Assembly (NCBI GenBank): GCA_012656075.1
Contig: JAAKBF010000171.1
Coordinates: forward strand, 2,131,001-2,195,000
Direction: 5' to 3'
Length of the DNA stretch: 64,000 nt
Origin: Phytophthora hibernalis
Taxonomy: Eukaryota; Oomycota; Peronosporomycetes; Peronosporales; Peronosporaceae
A program made the position numbers and the translations under genes. This document shows positions 1 to 10,876 of this stretch, one piece after another (within the stretch, counting starts at the first letter, position 1; each line of letters opens with the position of its first letter). The notes below the pieces were generated by a model, which was given only the letters and a program-made list of their open reading frames with translations, did no database searches and was not told the origin of the DNA.

Positions 1-114
1 TTAGCAGACTCTTCAAGGTGAGGAAACGGCGTGACTGATGTTGAGTGCATGCATGGTATATTGACCATGTATTGACCACGTTTTGGACATGTTTTGCCCA
101 TGTTTTGTATTGTA

Positions 115-1625
115 CTGGCCACTCGCATTGATACACCAAATTCCGGTAGTCATTGCGAAACCATTATCTGATATTATGCAGAACGAAAGGTACCGTGAGT
201 ATCGGAAAAATTTCCTCTTCAAAAGTAGCCAATCAGCGTTCCCACCAGGCCCTCAGAGCGATCATAAACCTGACAAAGCGAAAGGACCTCCTCAATTTTG
301 GCGAATGATTTCGCTCCTCAGATTATTTTCTCAGATCTGAGCAGGGTTTGGAGTCAGTTCTGCACAATAAATTCCGACCTTTACTATTTAATATTTTTAG
401 AAACACATTAATTTTAAAACTGATACTACTACTCATCCAACTCTGTCGCCTCCACGTACTCCTCCTCCACGTTCTGGACGTGCTGGTATGCGCGTAACCA
501 CGTCTTTGACGTGATCCCGTCAATACCATTGTGAATAGTGGTTTCCAGCTCAGTCATTGTGTTGCACGGGTTCTTGGCGATCGGGTTCTTGATAACAGCC
601 CAGATTAGCTCTATGTGCTGTAGTTCCAGACGGTAAGGAGGGGTAAATAGAACCTTGAACCCCCATTTTGCCGCAATCTTGATCGTTTCGTAGCTCGGTT
701 TGCCTCTCTTCTCTTCGACAAGCCGGTGTAGCTCCTTCTTCTTCATGTACATGCTTGCTGGGGCCCCCTGGCACAAAAGCCACTTGCCGTGCGTCTCATT
801 GTTTTACCCTTCGCTGGGGCGGCATCACCGTCGCGCTTGTGGTATTTAGCTCCATCCATCATAATGTTGCACTCCTTGTACTCACCCCACAGCGTCTCGC
901 AAAGCTCGCCGAAACACCTCTCGAACTTCTTACTCGTGAAGTTGCCGTGGTAGTCGTCGATGGCGGCGCTGGCAGCTTTGTCAGCTGCCCACACTTTCAC
1001 GGACCCCTTGACCCATTTCCCCGGGTGCGGTAGTTACCGACGCGTGTGATGGCGCCGGCCCCAATGATACAGAAGCTCCGCCCTTTCCCAGACGGAAGCG
1101 AGCGCCGCATCTCAGGAAGAAGCCACGTGCGCTGGGCGACGTCACATCTTATACCCTGTTGGCGATGAGCTGAGACGTGACAGGCTTGCCCGTAATATTT
1201 CGGTCAGTAATGATTTATTTATAAACTACCGTATTATGCGATTGTCTCTCTCGAAACAGCGTGTGACTCCGCCAGAGTCGTCGTCGTCTCCCCGTTTGCG
1301 CTTGTTGTCGGCAGCGACGACGCGAGCAATCGTGGCCACCCCGAAGCCAAGACACTGGTGAACACCCAGCCGTACGCCACGCTTGCTGGGATCAACTCCC
1401 TGCTGATCTTCCGCCAGAAAATAGCCGTGTGCGCCAAGAATCAGATTTTCCGAGGTGGAGATTGGCTTCATGGCGGCAAGTTTCGAAATGAGCGCTCTTA
1501 TAGATAGAGACTATATGATCTTCGTGGAACGGCGCACATTTTGATGCAAGGAACGAAGGTGTAGCTGCTCTACATATTTAGTAACTGCCGCAAGAAAATT
1601 ATCGTGTATCAATGCGAGTGGTCGG
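115..1625 (-). mobile_element. Tc1/mariner-like DNA transposon, 1.5 kb, with terminal inverted repeats
   Basis: The ends are 22-bp inverted repeats (115-136 and 1604-1625, 20 of 22 positions matching, core CCACTCGCATTGATACAC). Each is flanked by TA (113-114 and 1626-1627), the target duplication of the Tc1/mariner superfamily. The transposase remnant at 429-1471 runs on the minus strand between them. The element lies just upstream of the MULE reading frame, inside a CATGTATTGACC-repeat segment, so it is younger than that segment. Confidence 0.8.
429..1471 (-). pseudogene. Mariner-type DDE transposase, broken
   Basis: Reading on the minus strand, three frames hold successive parts of one transposase. 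The N-terminus lies at 1471-1226 (starts MKPISTSENLILGAHGYFL, then a Gly/Ala-rich helix-turn-helix-like stretch). A middle part lies at about 1130-780, with the block around HGNFTSKKFERCF and the second catalytic Asp in IMMDGAKYHKR. The C-terminus lies at 776-429, with the third acidic residue in FTPPYRLELQHIELIW. The segment that should carry the first catalytic Asp, around 1200, is not recognisable. At least two frame changes separate the parts. The protein would cut and paste the element at TA sites; this copy is very probably inactive. Confidence 0.75.
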
Positions 1626-2224
1626 TACAATAGCATTGGTATCATGGCGCAAACCAGGAACACGGACAAAACTCAGAAACGCTTGAAAGAGGAAGTGCGA
1701 CAAGCGATAGCTGCAGCTGAAGAGAAGAAAGCTGATGAAGAGAAGAAAGCTGCTGATGAGAAGAAAGTTGCTGAAGAGACGAAATCTGCTGAAGAGCAGC
1801 AAGAATCTGAGGACGAGGAATCTGCTTTAAAGGAGGAAGAAGCTGCCGAAGACGAGGCAGCCGCCGAGGAGGATGTAGCAGAGAAGGAGAGTGATGATGA
1901 AAGTGAACGTGGTCATCGAAGTTCTGGTAGTAGCGTATCGTCTCGAAAGCGATCAGCATCGGAGAGCTCAGAAGAACTACACTACGTACCTGTGTTGATG
2001 AAGCAGCACCAGTCCTGGGCTAGCTTTGAATCATTTTTGAAGACATACGAGAAACGGTGTTAGTGATCACTGAAACCCTCAACGTGCAGAAGGGAATGTG
2101 TCGACGGCGAATGAAAACGCGCGAGGACAGACCGCCGTCATATCCATCAGTTCGCAGCACATGCGGAAGCTGTACCACCGATTCCCAGAGCTGATGCTAA
2201 TCGACTGCACCACAAGACCAACAT

Positions 2225-2315
2225 GCACGAAGGCCATGTATTTCCCATGTATCCATCATGTACAGAGCATGTATTGAATGGTGTGTATTGTCCATGTCCT
2301 GGCATGTTTCTACAG
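2225..2315 (+). other. Intron-like insert 2 in the MULE (GC-AG, CATGTATT repeats)
   Basis: Between the conserved codons for KTN and YNYQL of the transposase there is a 91-bp insert rich in CATGTATT/CATGTCC repeats. Removing 2225-2315 (starts GCACGA, ends CTACAG) restores the KTNMYNYQL pattern expected in the family. The exact ends are uncertain by two bases: removal of 2223-2313 gives KTNRYNYQL. Confidence 0.5.
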
Positions 2316-3278
2316 GTATAATTACCAGCTATGTACGTTTATGGTCATGGACCGAAAGGTGATGCCGATGCAGCATTCGGTCATTGATCGCAACGCATAT
2401 TGGTATATGGTGAAGACGGTAGAGAATTTCCAGGCTGTTAAAGCGTGGTAGGCTATGAGGGTCATCGTCGTAGACAAGGACCTGAAGGAGATCGAAGTGT
2501 TGACGCGAATGTTTCCCGACGCCCGCATCTTACTTTGTCACTTCCACGTATCAAGTGGCTTGCTTCCCCTGTTCGTGATGACAAAAGTATGACATACATG
2601 CATATCCTAGTGATGTGCTGAAACAGATTGACCACTGCGTGGCAAACATGGTGTATGCGAAGAGAGACGAAGAATTTCAGAACCATGCCAACGCGTTCAA
2701 GTTGCTCGTTTGTCGCGGTGGACGCGAGGCACTGTGGATATACTTCAGCAAGAATTGGTCTGCAAAAAAGGACATGTGGGTGATGGCGTTTCGCATGGAT
2801 TTGGACCACTTCCGAAACAATACAAACAACAGGCTCGAGAACTTTTTCAGGAAGGTCAAGGCTGATCTCGACGGGTCGTTCTCTATGAAGGACTGTCCGC
2901 AAGCAATTTTTAACTTCCAGCGCCGCAAAGAAGACGATTATCACTCAAAAGTCCTGATGCCGGGGTCCATCCAAAACGCGAACTACGGAGAAGAGACGAA
3001 TCAACTTTTGGGAATGACCTCCGACTGGCTTGCAGACATATTATTTGAGGAGAATCAATTCGCGACAGACCCTGGGACAATTGCAAAATACACTTTTGAA
3101 GAGTGGCATGATCCCGTGCATGCAGTCGCGACACACGGGCTCACCGAGTTGACACAAACGCAAGGCTCTGTGCCTGTGAATTCTCCGCCACGATGAAACC
3201 GCCGTGTCGACATGTTCTGCGCGTCCGGAAGCAGCTCGGAGATGTCTTCACGATCCCGTATTCGTCGATACATTCCAG

Positions 3279-3356
3279 GTAACGTCCAGGTTTTGGTCAT
3301 GTATTGACCACGTATTGACCATGTATTGACCATGACCTGTGTCTGCGTTTGGTTAG
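3279..3356 (+). other. Intron-like insert 3 in the MULE (GT-AG, CATGTATTGAC repeats)
   Basis: A 78-bp segment starts GTAACG and ends GGTTAG. It consists mostly of three tandem copies of CATGTATTGACCA/C. Removing it joins SIHS to RWLRTS in frame within the SWIM zinc-finger region, exactly where MULE transposases are continuous. The splice interpretation is strong from frame and consensus; expression is not known. Confidence 0.7.
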
Positions 3357-4053
3357 ATGGCTGAGGACATCTGCTGTAGATGACGAGATTGGTAAGATCG
3401 ATATTCCTATCCGCGTTAGTACATGCCGTGATGATGTGAAGCAGATGGCCAAGCGAGACAAGTACAAGCACGCACAAGAAGTATTCTCGCGTATCACCAC
3501 GGAGCTCACTGACTTCCCAGACGCAAAGTTTGAAACAGCAACACAAACTCTAGAAGGTTGGTGGAACAATTTGCGTCAAGGGAGTTTGTTATTATCAATA
3601 CAACCTTCACAGAGCTGGTCTGATACTGAGCTAGCGCCAACTCAAGTAGCTACCACCACTGAGGTCGATGAAAAGGAGAAAGACGCGTACGTCCATGACG
3701 ATATCATTGATAAAGCAGACGGAGAATTGAAACTGAATCCATTCAACCCGCGAGCTCCGAAGTCTGGTCAACTTAAGAAAATCGGGCAGCTGCAGATTCA
3801 AGCGAAGAGCAGAGCTGAAGGAGTACAACCAGGGCGGCAACTTGCGAAAACTGCTTCGTGCAAAATATGTAGTGGAAATCAAGTGCTTTCTCAAGACAAA
3901 CATGCCCCCTCTGAGTGAAGTGTTCTCGTTTCTAAACACGTTCGAGGTTCGCTTCCGCGGGTACAACAAGAAGAAGTTGATTGCATCTTTGAGCACATCA
4001 GAGCCGGACCCATTTCCGACTTCTGGGGCTACAGTAACGGCTGCCTTCCTTAA

Positions 4054-7000
4054 CCCCTTAGTTCCGAAAAAACAGGGGTTTATTTTTACCCTTATGTTGG
4101 AGGTAGAACATAAGAATATGTATGAATTTGAATTAACTGTTTTTGCACACCTATGTGAATAGGATGGTGCAGGGTAGTTAAAGGGCAACAAAAACTGCAT
4201 ATCCACACTTAAAGGTATTGAGTTGGCCAACAAATCGGCTTCCTTGCCACTTATGATAATAATTCGACATAATAAATGTACTGTTTATCGGATAGTCCCA
4301 CTTTTGAAATATTGCACACGTCCATCACCGCTGGTTCCATCTATTTTGACCTGTAAACAGAAAGAAAGACAAAGTTTCAATCGATTGCAGCGAATGACAC
4401 TTGATTCCTAGTTGTAAAATAACGTGCTGCCTACGTTTCGTCACCCATTCCTTGACCAGCTTCTTTGCTGCCATCTCCGACACCTCCATCCGAAGCAGCA
4501 CGGCACCGACGCTTCTTTCCCGGATCAGAGGACGGCGGACGGTTGTGAGTTTTGTGTTCTTGCGTTAGGTTGCGCGGAATAGCGTTGCCGTTTCTCCAAT
4601 CATCGTGCTAAATGTGATAGCAGGTTTTACGCCGACCGTCACGGACTACATTGCACAGGTATTTGCTATTCAAACCACCAACCATCAACGTTAGAAATAC
4701 AATTGCGATCGATCGAAGTAGAAACACGTACCGTCGATTTCCGGTGGAACACTCCGGGCAGAAGTACTTGGTGTACTTCCTCCGATTCGACTTGTACGTT
4801 GGATAGACCTAGCATGAGCGGTGGCGTCGCTTTACGCCTTTCTCGTTGTCTACTGTGTCAGGGTTTTCTTCAAGGCGGTATCCATACTCCGTTCCTGGCG
4901 ACTCAGGCGCAGCAGACACCTCGCTGGACTCACCTCGAGCTGGAGATGCAGCCGTCCTGTTCTGGGCACGCGTTGAGCTCTGTTCACGCAATGTAGACAA
5001 CATAATGGAAAATGTTGATCGAACGATCATATAGGAACCGTCTATGTTGACCAAAACAACAAAACACTTACCTCAATAGCCGCGTAAGCCTCAGGTGAAT
5101 CGATCGCGAGAAGCTGCTCCGTCAAGGTCTCAAGGCTACGTGCTCGGGCGGGCGCTTGTTGTTTACTTTCCGATGATGACGGAACATTATAAAGGCGTTC
5201 ACAAACGCCATGCCGAGAAGTCCGAGGTACAGAGTCTTGTAGTATTTGCGTGTCTTGTAGCTCAGTTGGACGCTATATCGCTGGATCCGGAGTTGGTCGT
5301 GGACGTCCACACCTCCCATCCAGTGATGGTAATCGCATACCAACTCCTGCGCAGGGACGCTCTCCATTTCGCCATCAAAATCAACGCACTAGAATAGGAG
5401 CACGTACACGATCACAATTAGCCATTAATAACACACTTCACACCACCGATGATCTACTCACTGACTGTGCCGGTCTGGCGACTTCCACCCGTGGTCAACA
5501 AGTGGACTGAATTCCGGTCCAACCACATTGCAGCGGTAATCTGAGGAAACTTCTTGTTCTGTGCGAGTTTGATCGTGCCTTGCGGGGGTACCAAATACTT
5601 CCGCTTGTTCACAGTCTTCACCTCCTTTTTCGTGATTTTTCGTGATTTTTCCTTCTCGTAGTCTAAGCGATCTGTCTAAATAGTATCAGTCAAGTACAGG
5701 CGACGGTGTAGCAATTCCAAGCCCTTGCTTGACCAGCGTGTAAAAGCGGTCAGTGACCACCAAACGCCAATGCGATTTAGTTGAGGGGAGTGGTACAACG
5801 TGTTCGTGTTTCTGAGCACCGCTGCTTCTCCTGTGTTGTTGTCCTTCGGCACAGGTGTGTCTTGGCACCGCAGTAAATCTCAATCCTAAATAGAAAGAGC
5901 CCAATATGTTAGTGTTATGTTGGATATAATTGCAACAATGACCACCTTATATTGACAAATAGCCAACATAAGCACTTGGCCAAAAAATCGCAGCCTTCTG
6001 GAGCGTTCTGACATACCTCAAACAATACGCAGGCTGCGATGAACACCTTCGTTCCCCAGTTGTGGTGCTTGCTTTTGTTTGAATTGTCGTGTTGGATTGT
6101 AGCGAGAACGTGATGGCAGTGTAGCTTCATCAAAGCCGATCACCGGAGGTGCACGATACCCTCGGGCAAAGGTACGTTGAATCACATCAACTACGGGTCG
6201 AATTTTCCAGGCCCGATCAACTTTGACTTGTGGTGACTTGTTGTCGGAGAAATGCAGATACCCCGTGATATGGAAGAAACGGTTCGTGGACATGAAGAGA
6301 TTGAATTGGTTCTTAGGGAGCGCGCCAATTTGCTTGGTAGACCAGTGGGCAGCAATACCCTTTCGAATTGGCATCAGTGTTCGTGCAATTAGCAGCGCAA
6401 CAACCCGTAGCAGATCCCAGGGCTCGATTTCAGTGACAGCAGGAAGACGCTACGGATGTCTCCCAGATCTTCAACGTCATGACCGTTCCGCCGTTGCTGC
6501 GGTCGGATTGCCCTCGCTCGAAGGGGAATCGATTGCGTGTGATAGCGCTTACTCTCCGCGGCAATGTGGGTCCACACTTTAGAAGGCATAAAGTAAACCA
6601 GGAGAGCCACCTTTTCCGCTGCCTTATTCTGCTTGCCGTCCTCTGCGGGGTCTGTCTTATAGTCTTCTCGCCGAAGGCGTCGCTCGTGGCACTCGCTGAG
6701 CATCGCTTCAAGGCAGTGATGACGCTCTTGCTCGGTAAGTTTGCGCTGCGGAGTCTTTCCCGCCGGTGCAACCATTATCCTCCTTGGCGTCTTTTTTGAG
6801 GATGAGGAGCTGACGGCTGTGATCCACTCGCAGTGGTGGGTGAGACGTCCCGTTCTTTTCACGTGTTGCTGATCCCCTACTGGCAGAAATCTAAGCCTGT
6901 GCATGTGACCGTGTTACACACAAAGTATATCTTGAGTTTTACATGGACATACACCCTTACAAACTCCAAGTATAATATACTTTAATGTTGGACCTCCAAC

Positions 7001-7079
7001 ATAGTAGAGACGTTGCAAAAAGCTGAACTAGGGTATACACCTCTTATGTACTAGGGTACAACATTTGGGAACTGAGAGG
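4054..7079 (-). mobile_element. piggyBac-1: complete piggyBac element inserted in the MULE reading frame
   Basis: TTAA at 4050-4053 and 7080-7083 are the target-site copies. The inner ends are inverted repeats: CCCCTTAGTTCC at the left, and CCTCTCAGTTCCC reading inward from the right. A subterminal TATGTTGGAGGT occurs at 4093-4104 and inverted at 6992-7003. The transposase remnant lies on the minus strand inside. Removing the element with one TTAA rejoins the MULE frame across TAAFL-KALEK. The 4054-4700 stretch holds no other gene. Confidence 0.92.
4720..6904 (-). pseudogene. piggyBac-1 transposase (DDE_Tnp_1_7 family), broken
   Basis: Parts in order on the minus strand: an N-terminal basic region with YFMPSKVWTHIAAES (about 6800-6540); EIEPWDLLRVVALLIART; then NQFNLFMSTNRFFHITGYL and AWKIRPVVDV followed by GYRAPPVIGFDEA with the first catalytic Asp (6374-6120). 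WGTKVFIAACV follows at about 6050, then HWRLVVTDRFYTLVKQGL with the second Asp (about 5770). MGGVDVHDQLRIQRYS carries the third and fourth acidic positions (about 5320). A C-terminal cysteine-rich zinc cluster is at 4820-4730 (RRHRSC, an in-frame TAG, then YFCPECS). All four catalytic Asp are visible, but several frame changes and the stop in the zinc cluster break it. Confidence 0.85.
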
Positions 7080-7083
7080 TTAA

Positions 7084-7911
7084 AGCTTTGGAAAAGGAAG
7101 CGGAAATAGAGGGCGATGAGAAGGATGTGGATCTTTGTATCTTTGTAAAGGGAACTACCCGCGACAATGTGGGCCCCCAATGGTGCACGGTCTATATCCA
7201 GGGGCAGGTGACTTTTCGAAGAAAAACTCGAGGCCATGAAATACCTGTGGAACATGGGCAATACCTGCTCTCTCGGAATGCAATGCTAGTCGTGGCTCAT
7301 GAGCGAGGTAGATATCCAGTTCCCTAATGAAGGAGCACAAGCGGTCGCAACAAAGATGATCAACCCCTGGCCAGAAGACAGTATCCCAGGATTTAGCTTC
7401 GACGTACACTGGGCCCACACTTAATGCATGCGACCCGGGGTCTGGCTCAACGACATCATCATTCAAGATTTTCTGGAAACGGTTTCGCACAAGTAAAAGA
7501 AAAGCAAGACAATTTCCCTGCCTCGTCAGAGCAACTCGGCACCAAACAAAGGCAAACGCATTCCACAAGCCACGCTCACAGCGCTCGAGACGACCTCCGA
7601 TGACTTCGTCTTCATGCCGATCAATTTTGAACAAAAGACACTGGGCGTGCATCCTAGTTGACATGGCGAAGGGAATACTCCTGTGCTACGACAGTCTCGA
7701 CAGCTTCCCCCACCACAAACTTCTATCCGAGTTGGCATTGGAGATGGTAGCAAGAAGACTGACCGGTTTCACCCAAATCGCTGTGAACAACCCGTTGCAG
7801 GAGAATAGCGATAATTGCGATCTCTTTGTGTGCCTTTTCTTCTGGAATCGCCAGTGGAAAGCCGTCGGGAGTGTCTACACTGAAGAAGGTCTTGCTTGCA
7901 GACGCTGGTAG
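7084..7911 (+). pseudogene. MULE C-terminal part with Ulp1/C48 cysteine protease domain
   Basis: The frame restarts right after the TTAA at 7080-7083 (KALEKEAEIEGDEKDVD) and stops at 7327. Further downstream, in shifted frames, comes a Ulp1-like domain: WLNDIIIQDFLE (about 7440), FVFMPINF, then HWACILVDMAKGILLCYD with the His and Asp positions, and NPLQENSDNCDLFVCLFFW with the Gln and the presumed catalytic Cys. The usual Cys-Gly pair here reads Cys-Asp. Ulp1 domains fused to MULE transposases are known in plants. I infer one original polyprotein interrupted by piggyBac-1. Frameshifts suggest it is dead. Confidence 0.7.
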
Positions 7912-7962
7912 ATTCTGCATACTGTTGTGAACTTCGACAAGGAGAAAATGAGGATGCTATTA

Positions 7963-7989
7963 ATGGATTAGATCTAAGATCTAATCCAT
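7963..7989. repeat. Perfect 13-bp hairpin downstream of the MULE protease
   Basis: ATGGATTAGATCT is followed by a single A and its exact reverse complement. It lies 50 bp after the end of the Ulp1 frame. It could be a terminator or processing hairpin of the element, or chance; there is no poly-T tract. Confidence 0.6.
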
Positions 7990-8033
7990 GAATATTGCAG
8001 TTCAGCTCTTGTCACTGTCAACTTAATTTTTGC

Positions 8034-8094
8034 GTATATGTATTGACCAGGTTTTGGTCAGGTATCGTAATATGCATTGACCATGTTTGCGTAG
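8034..8094 (+). other. Intron-like insert 4 near the MULE 3' end
   Basis: A 61-bp segment starts GTATATG, ends GCGTAG, and contains TGTATTGACCAGGTTTTGG and GCATTGACCATG, the same motif as the other three inserts. It is in the same orientation as them, so it is not a terminal inverted repeat. Whether an exon follows is unclear. Positions 8095-8500 hold no recognisable gene. Confidence 0.4.
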
Positions 8095-8502
8095 CATAAA
8101 CTTCCCATCCTTTGAATAAGTGCTTCCAGTTGTTTTGAAGCTAGCAAATTTGGTGTACGCGTTTTACTGTCACTCTTCGATTGTTTAGTTGACTTCCTGG
8201 ACATTTATAGCTGGACATATCGAGTGGACAGGATTGACCGATAACAGCCAAGCTCTCTCACTCTTCATTTTTTGAAATGTTCCGACAATATGTATCGTAC
8301 ATGTTTTAGACATGGGCGTGAACAGGTTTCTTATCACGAATTTATTTTCTTCTTCCGTCATTTAAAAGGAAACGATTTCCTCTCCGTTTAAAAACATCGA
8401 TGATACCTGACCATACATGCTCAATACATGAAAAAGTAGGCCTACCCCTTATAGAAAACATGGGCAACATCACCAGCCAATAATTTAATACTCACTGGAG
8501 GG

Positions 8503-9623
8503 ATTACACGTGATGCAACGTCGTGTAAACGCATCTCGCTCGGAGCTTATGACAGCTAAGGACAAGATTGACGAGCTAGATCGAGAATGCGAGGAATTGA
8601 TATTTGAGCTATTTTCCTTTCGTCTTTGTGGCATCACGAAAAAGCAGATCAAGTGCGCACGAAGCAAAACCTATCGCACAAAATATGGCAAAGTGCTGAG
8701 CAACGAAGCTATAGTGCGACCTTGGGCAGATATTCCTTGGGCAGAAGTTGCAGTGGATTTGATTGAATCTTTTGATGGTCAATGGCGGGCAATGACACAA
8801 GCACACGAATGATTGACATCGACATAAGCACTCAAATGATTGAGATAATGGCAGTAAGCGATTGCACAATGCAGAATCAGCTCGCGTGGTCGGTCAAGAG
8901 TGGTTTAATCGCTATCCTAGACCAGAACGGTTTTTGTGCCCAAGGATCTGAATTCCAAGGAGAGTTTAATGGTTGGCTTGAAAGAGCTGCTAGAATGCTA
9001 TGGCGTACAGAGAGTTATGACAACTGCAAAAACAACGAATGAAGTTGGGGAACGAGTCTACATATCTATCAATGACAAACTTCGAATGGAAAGCATAAAC
9101 ACAATCAGGGAGTGGGATAATTGTTTATCAGCAGTGATGTTTGCGCTGAGAGCCCAGCATCACACTGCAACTGGAATATCTCCAAGTCAAGCAGCGTTTG
9201 GACGAGATATGTTGTTCAATCTTCAAGAAGACACCAATTGGCAACAGCAACAGGAAAAGCAAGACAAACAAATGGCGAAGGCAAATATGCTAGTCGACGA
9301 GACCATGAATATCAGCCTGGTGATTTAATTTGGTGGCGCGTAATGACCCACGTGTTCCCAAGTTGTAACAGTCGTACGAAGGACCGTATCGGATTGTAAG
9401 TGTACGAAATAACGGCATCTTGGTCATTGACAAGATTCGCTACCATGAGAGCATCCACATACGACGGGCTAAACCCTTTCAGACTACCACCATGGGGGAA
9501 GATGTGATAAACACGTATGGTGAGCAGCACTGCGTCCTGACAGTTAGGCAAGTTGGTCAAATCTGCGAAAGGGACCAACACAGAATACCATTAGGAAGAA
9601 ATCCAAAGAAGAAGGAACGATAA
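8503..9623 (+). pseudogene. Ty3/gypsy integrase fragment
   Basis: Successive frames show a pre-core with CGITKKQIKCARSKT and TKYGKV. The integrase core follows with PWAEVAVDLIESFDGQWRAM (first Asp), ILDQNGFCAQGSEFQGEF (second Asp), a third block around ALRAQHHTATGISPSQAAF, and a C-terminal part YQPGDLIWW and YEGPYRIVSV (about 9320-9400). The last frame runs to 9623. No reverse transcriptase lies directly upstream, so this is a 5'-truncated piece. The integrase inserts the cDNA of LTR retrotransposons. Several frame changes are present. Confidence 0.7.
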
Positions 9624-10385
9624 GCCTAACACGAAGTCAGTCTTGAATTTGACAAGTGAAGTCTATAGCAAATTGAAATTTCAATTTCTGCGCCAAGGCT
9701 TCATGACGGAGCATCAAGAGAAAAAGCAACGGCGGCGGTGCGATTTAAGTCGCAGGAGGTCTACAGGGGACAGACCGGTACGTACCGTGCAACGACGGTG
9801 AGTTTAATGGGTCATAAGACATTTCGTTTTTTAGTAGCTAATAGTTCGGTTACCATGCAGGTCCTATTGCCAACAGAAAATAGTAGCGATACTTTGTTGT
9901 GCGCATGCTGCAGAACTATGATCGTGATGCTGGGAGGATGTTCGGCAAGGACAGGGGCGATTTTGCTAACGGGCGCAACGAGTTGTGCCACGATGGAAGA
10001 TGGCAATAACGTATGCTGTATGGACCACCGAGCGTTGCAGACTTGCTGCCGCAACATTCAGTCTGCTCTCGAGAAATTACGGCTGCTTATCAATGAGTGA
10101 TGACCGCTGAGGAAGTCCATGTAAATACAGTAGAGAACGACGCAGGGCAAAATACATGTTTTGTTATTTTACATGATGTTAGTATTATTCCAGAACGGAA
10201 TACACAAGCGGTCGAAGCTCGACTTAATAATGATGAACCAAGTTAACTTTAGTTTCGTGGTCACTATGGAGACTACGCAGACGAAGACGAAGACCCCCAG
10301 CACCGCATCGATGAGTGTGCCGCTGTTCGTGCCGTTGGCAGCTCCGCTCGTCGAGGGCACATCGCATGCTGCTTTGGTCAAGTGA
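9624..10385. other. No gene recognised
   Basis: Short frames only. The sequence before 10386 may be the leader and start of the gag fragment that follows, but I see no conserved motif in it. Confidence 0.5.
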
Positions 10386-10852
10386 CGTCGTGCTCGGAAG
10401 GAGTATGAGCAACAGGCAGCCATCCGGCTCAACCACGACAAGGAGAAATTGGCGGAAGCTATCACGAGTGTTAAGGATTCATTCGTGCCTGGTCTCCTTG
10501 AAGTGCTGTGTGATTTGGAGTGGGGTTCGACATTGAGGATGTCACCGACGACATTCTCGTGGAGAAGATCGATGGAATTATAGCGACCGTGGTGAACAAC
10601 TCGGTCCCGAATGTTGCTGCTGAATTCAAGCTTGCAATCAAGATGAATCTGAAAGAAGGCGACGTCCGTGAACGCGTTATCCAGTTTTTCAAAGACGGAC
10701 GACAGCTAGTGGAGGAACGTGGATGGAGTGAGTTCTTCACAGACCAAGAAGGCAAGAAGTGTTCGATGTACTTGAACTTAGAGTCAAAAGCCGAATCACT
10801 ACCCTTCAGCGCTTGGATAATGTTTTTGTGTGATCATCTTCACTATATCTAG
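10386..10852 (+). pseudogene. Retrotransposon gag-like fragment
   Basis: Two frames that differ by one base read AIRLNHDKEKLAEAITSVKD and LLEVLCDLEWG, then DIEDVTDDILVEKIDGIIA and ERVIQFFKDGRQLVEE. This looks like the helical gag protein found repeatedly in Phytophthora LTR elements. The break falls at a TT run (GGTTCGAC where GGTTTCGAC would keep the frame). The last 20 residues diverge and it ends at 10852, next to the oppositely oriented gypsy-2. Confidence 0.5.
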
Positions 10853-10876
10853 CGATGGCTTCATTGACAACGGCAG

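Larger units (their letters stand above)
56..1633 (+). other. Intron-like insert 1 at the MULE 5' end, split by a mariner element
   Basis: A GT at 56 is followed by tandem copies of a motif close to CATGTATTGACC (about 58-105). After removing the mariner element (115-1625) and one TA, the segment ends in CAATAG at 1633, ten bases before the MULE ATG. The ungapped length is about 65 bp with GT and AG ends, like the other three inserts in this element (2225-2315, 3279-3356, 8034-8094). What is seen is the motif and the GT/AG ends. That it is spliced is inference, because the upstream exon lies at the window edge. Confidence 0.45.
1644..4050 (+). pseudogene. Mutator-like (MULE) transposase, N-terminal and catalytic part
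   Basis: The ATG at 1644 opens a 139-residue frame: a Lys/Glu/Ala-rich, probably helical N-terminus, then the conserved SWASFESFLKTY block typical of oomycete MULEs. After frame changes the DDE core follows: the first Asp in LMLIDCT (about 2190-2210), FMVMDRK (about 2345), the second Asp in VIVVDKDLKE (about 2470) with CHFHV, and NNRLENFFRKVKADL (2830-2870). A SWIM zinc site reads CAC...CRH at about 3170-3210 (frame shifted by one from the preceding ORF) and continues across an intron-like insert into SIHSRW. The frame runs on to 4050, where a piggyBac element breaks it; it resumes at 7084. Several frameshifts are present. The family moves MULE DNA by cut and paste. Confidence 0.8.

Noticed and set aside
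83..340. 85-codon plus-strand frame at the window start
   Set aside because: It runs across the mariner terminal repeat and the CATGTATTGACC tract, so it is not a gene.
45..8100. CATGTATTGACC tracts as terminal inverted repeats of the MULE
   Set aside because: The outer tracts at about 60 and 8050 are in the same orientation, and the motif also occurs inside, at positions that behave like introns.
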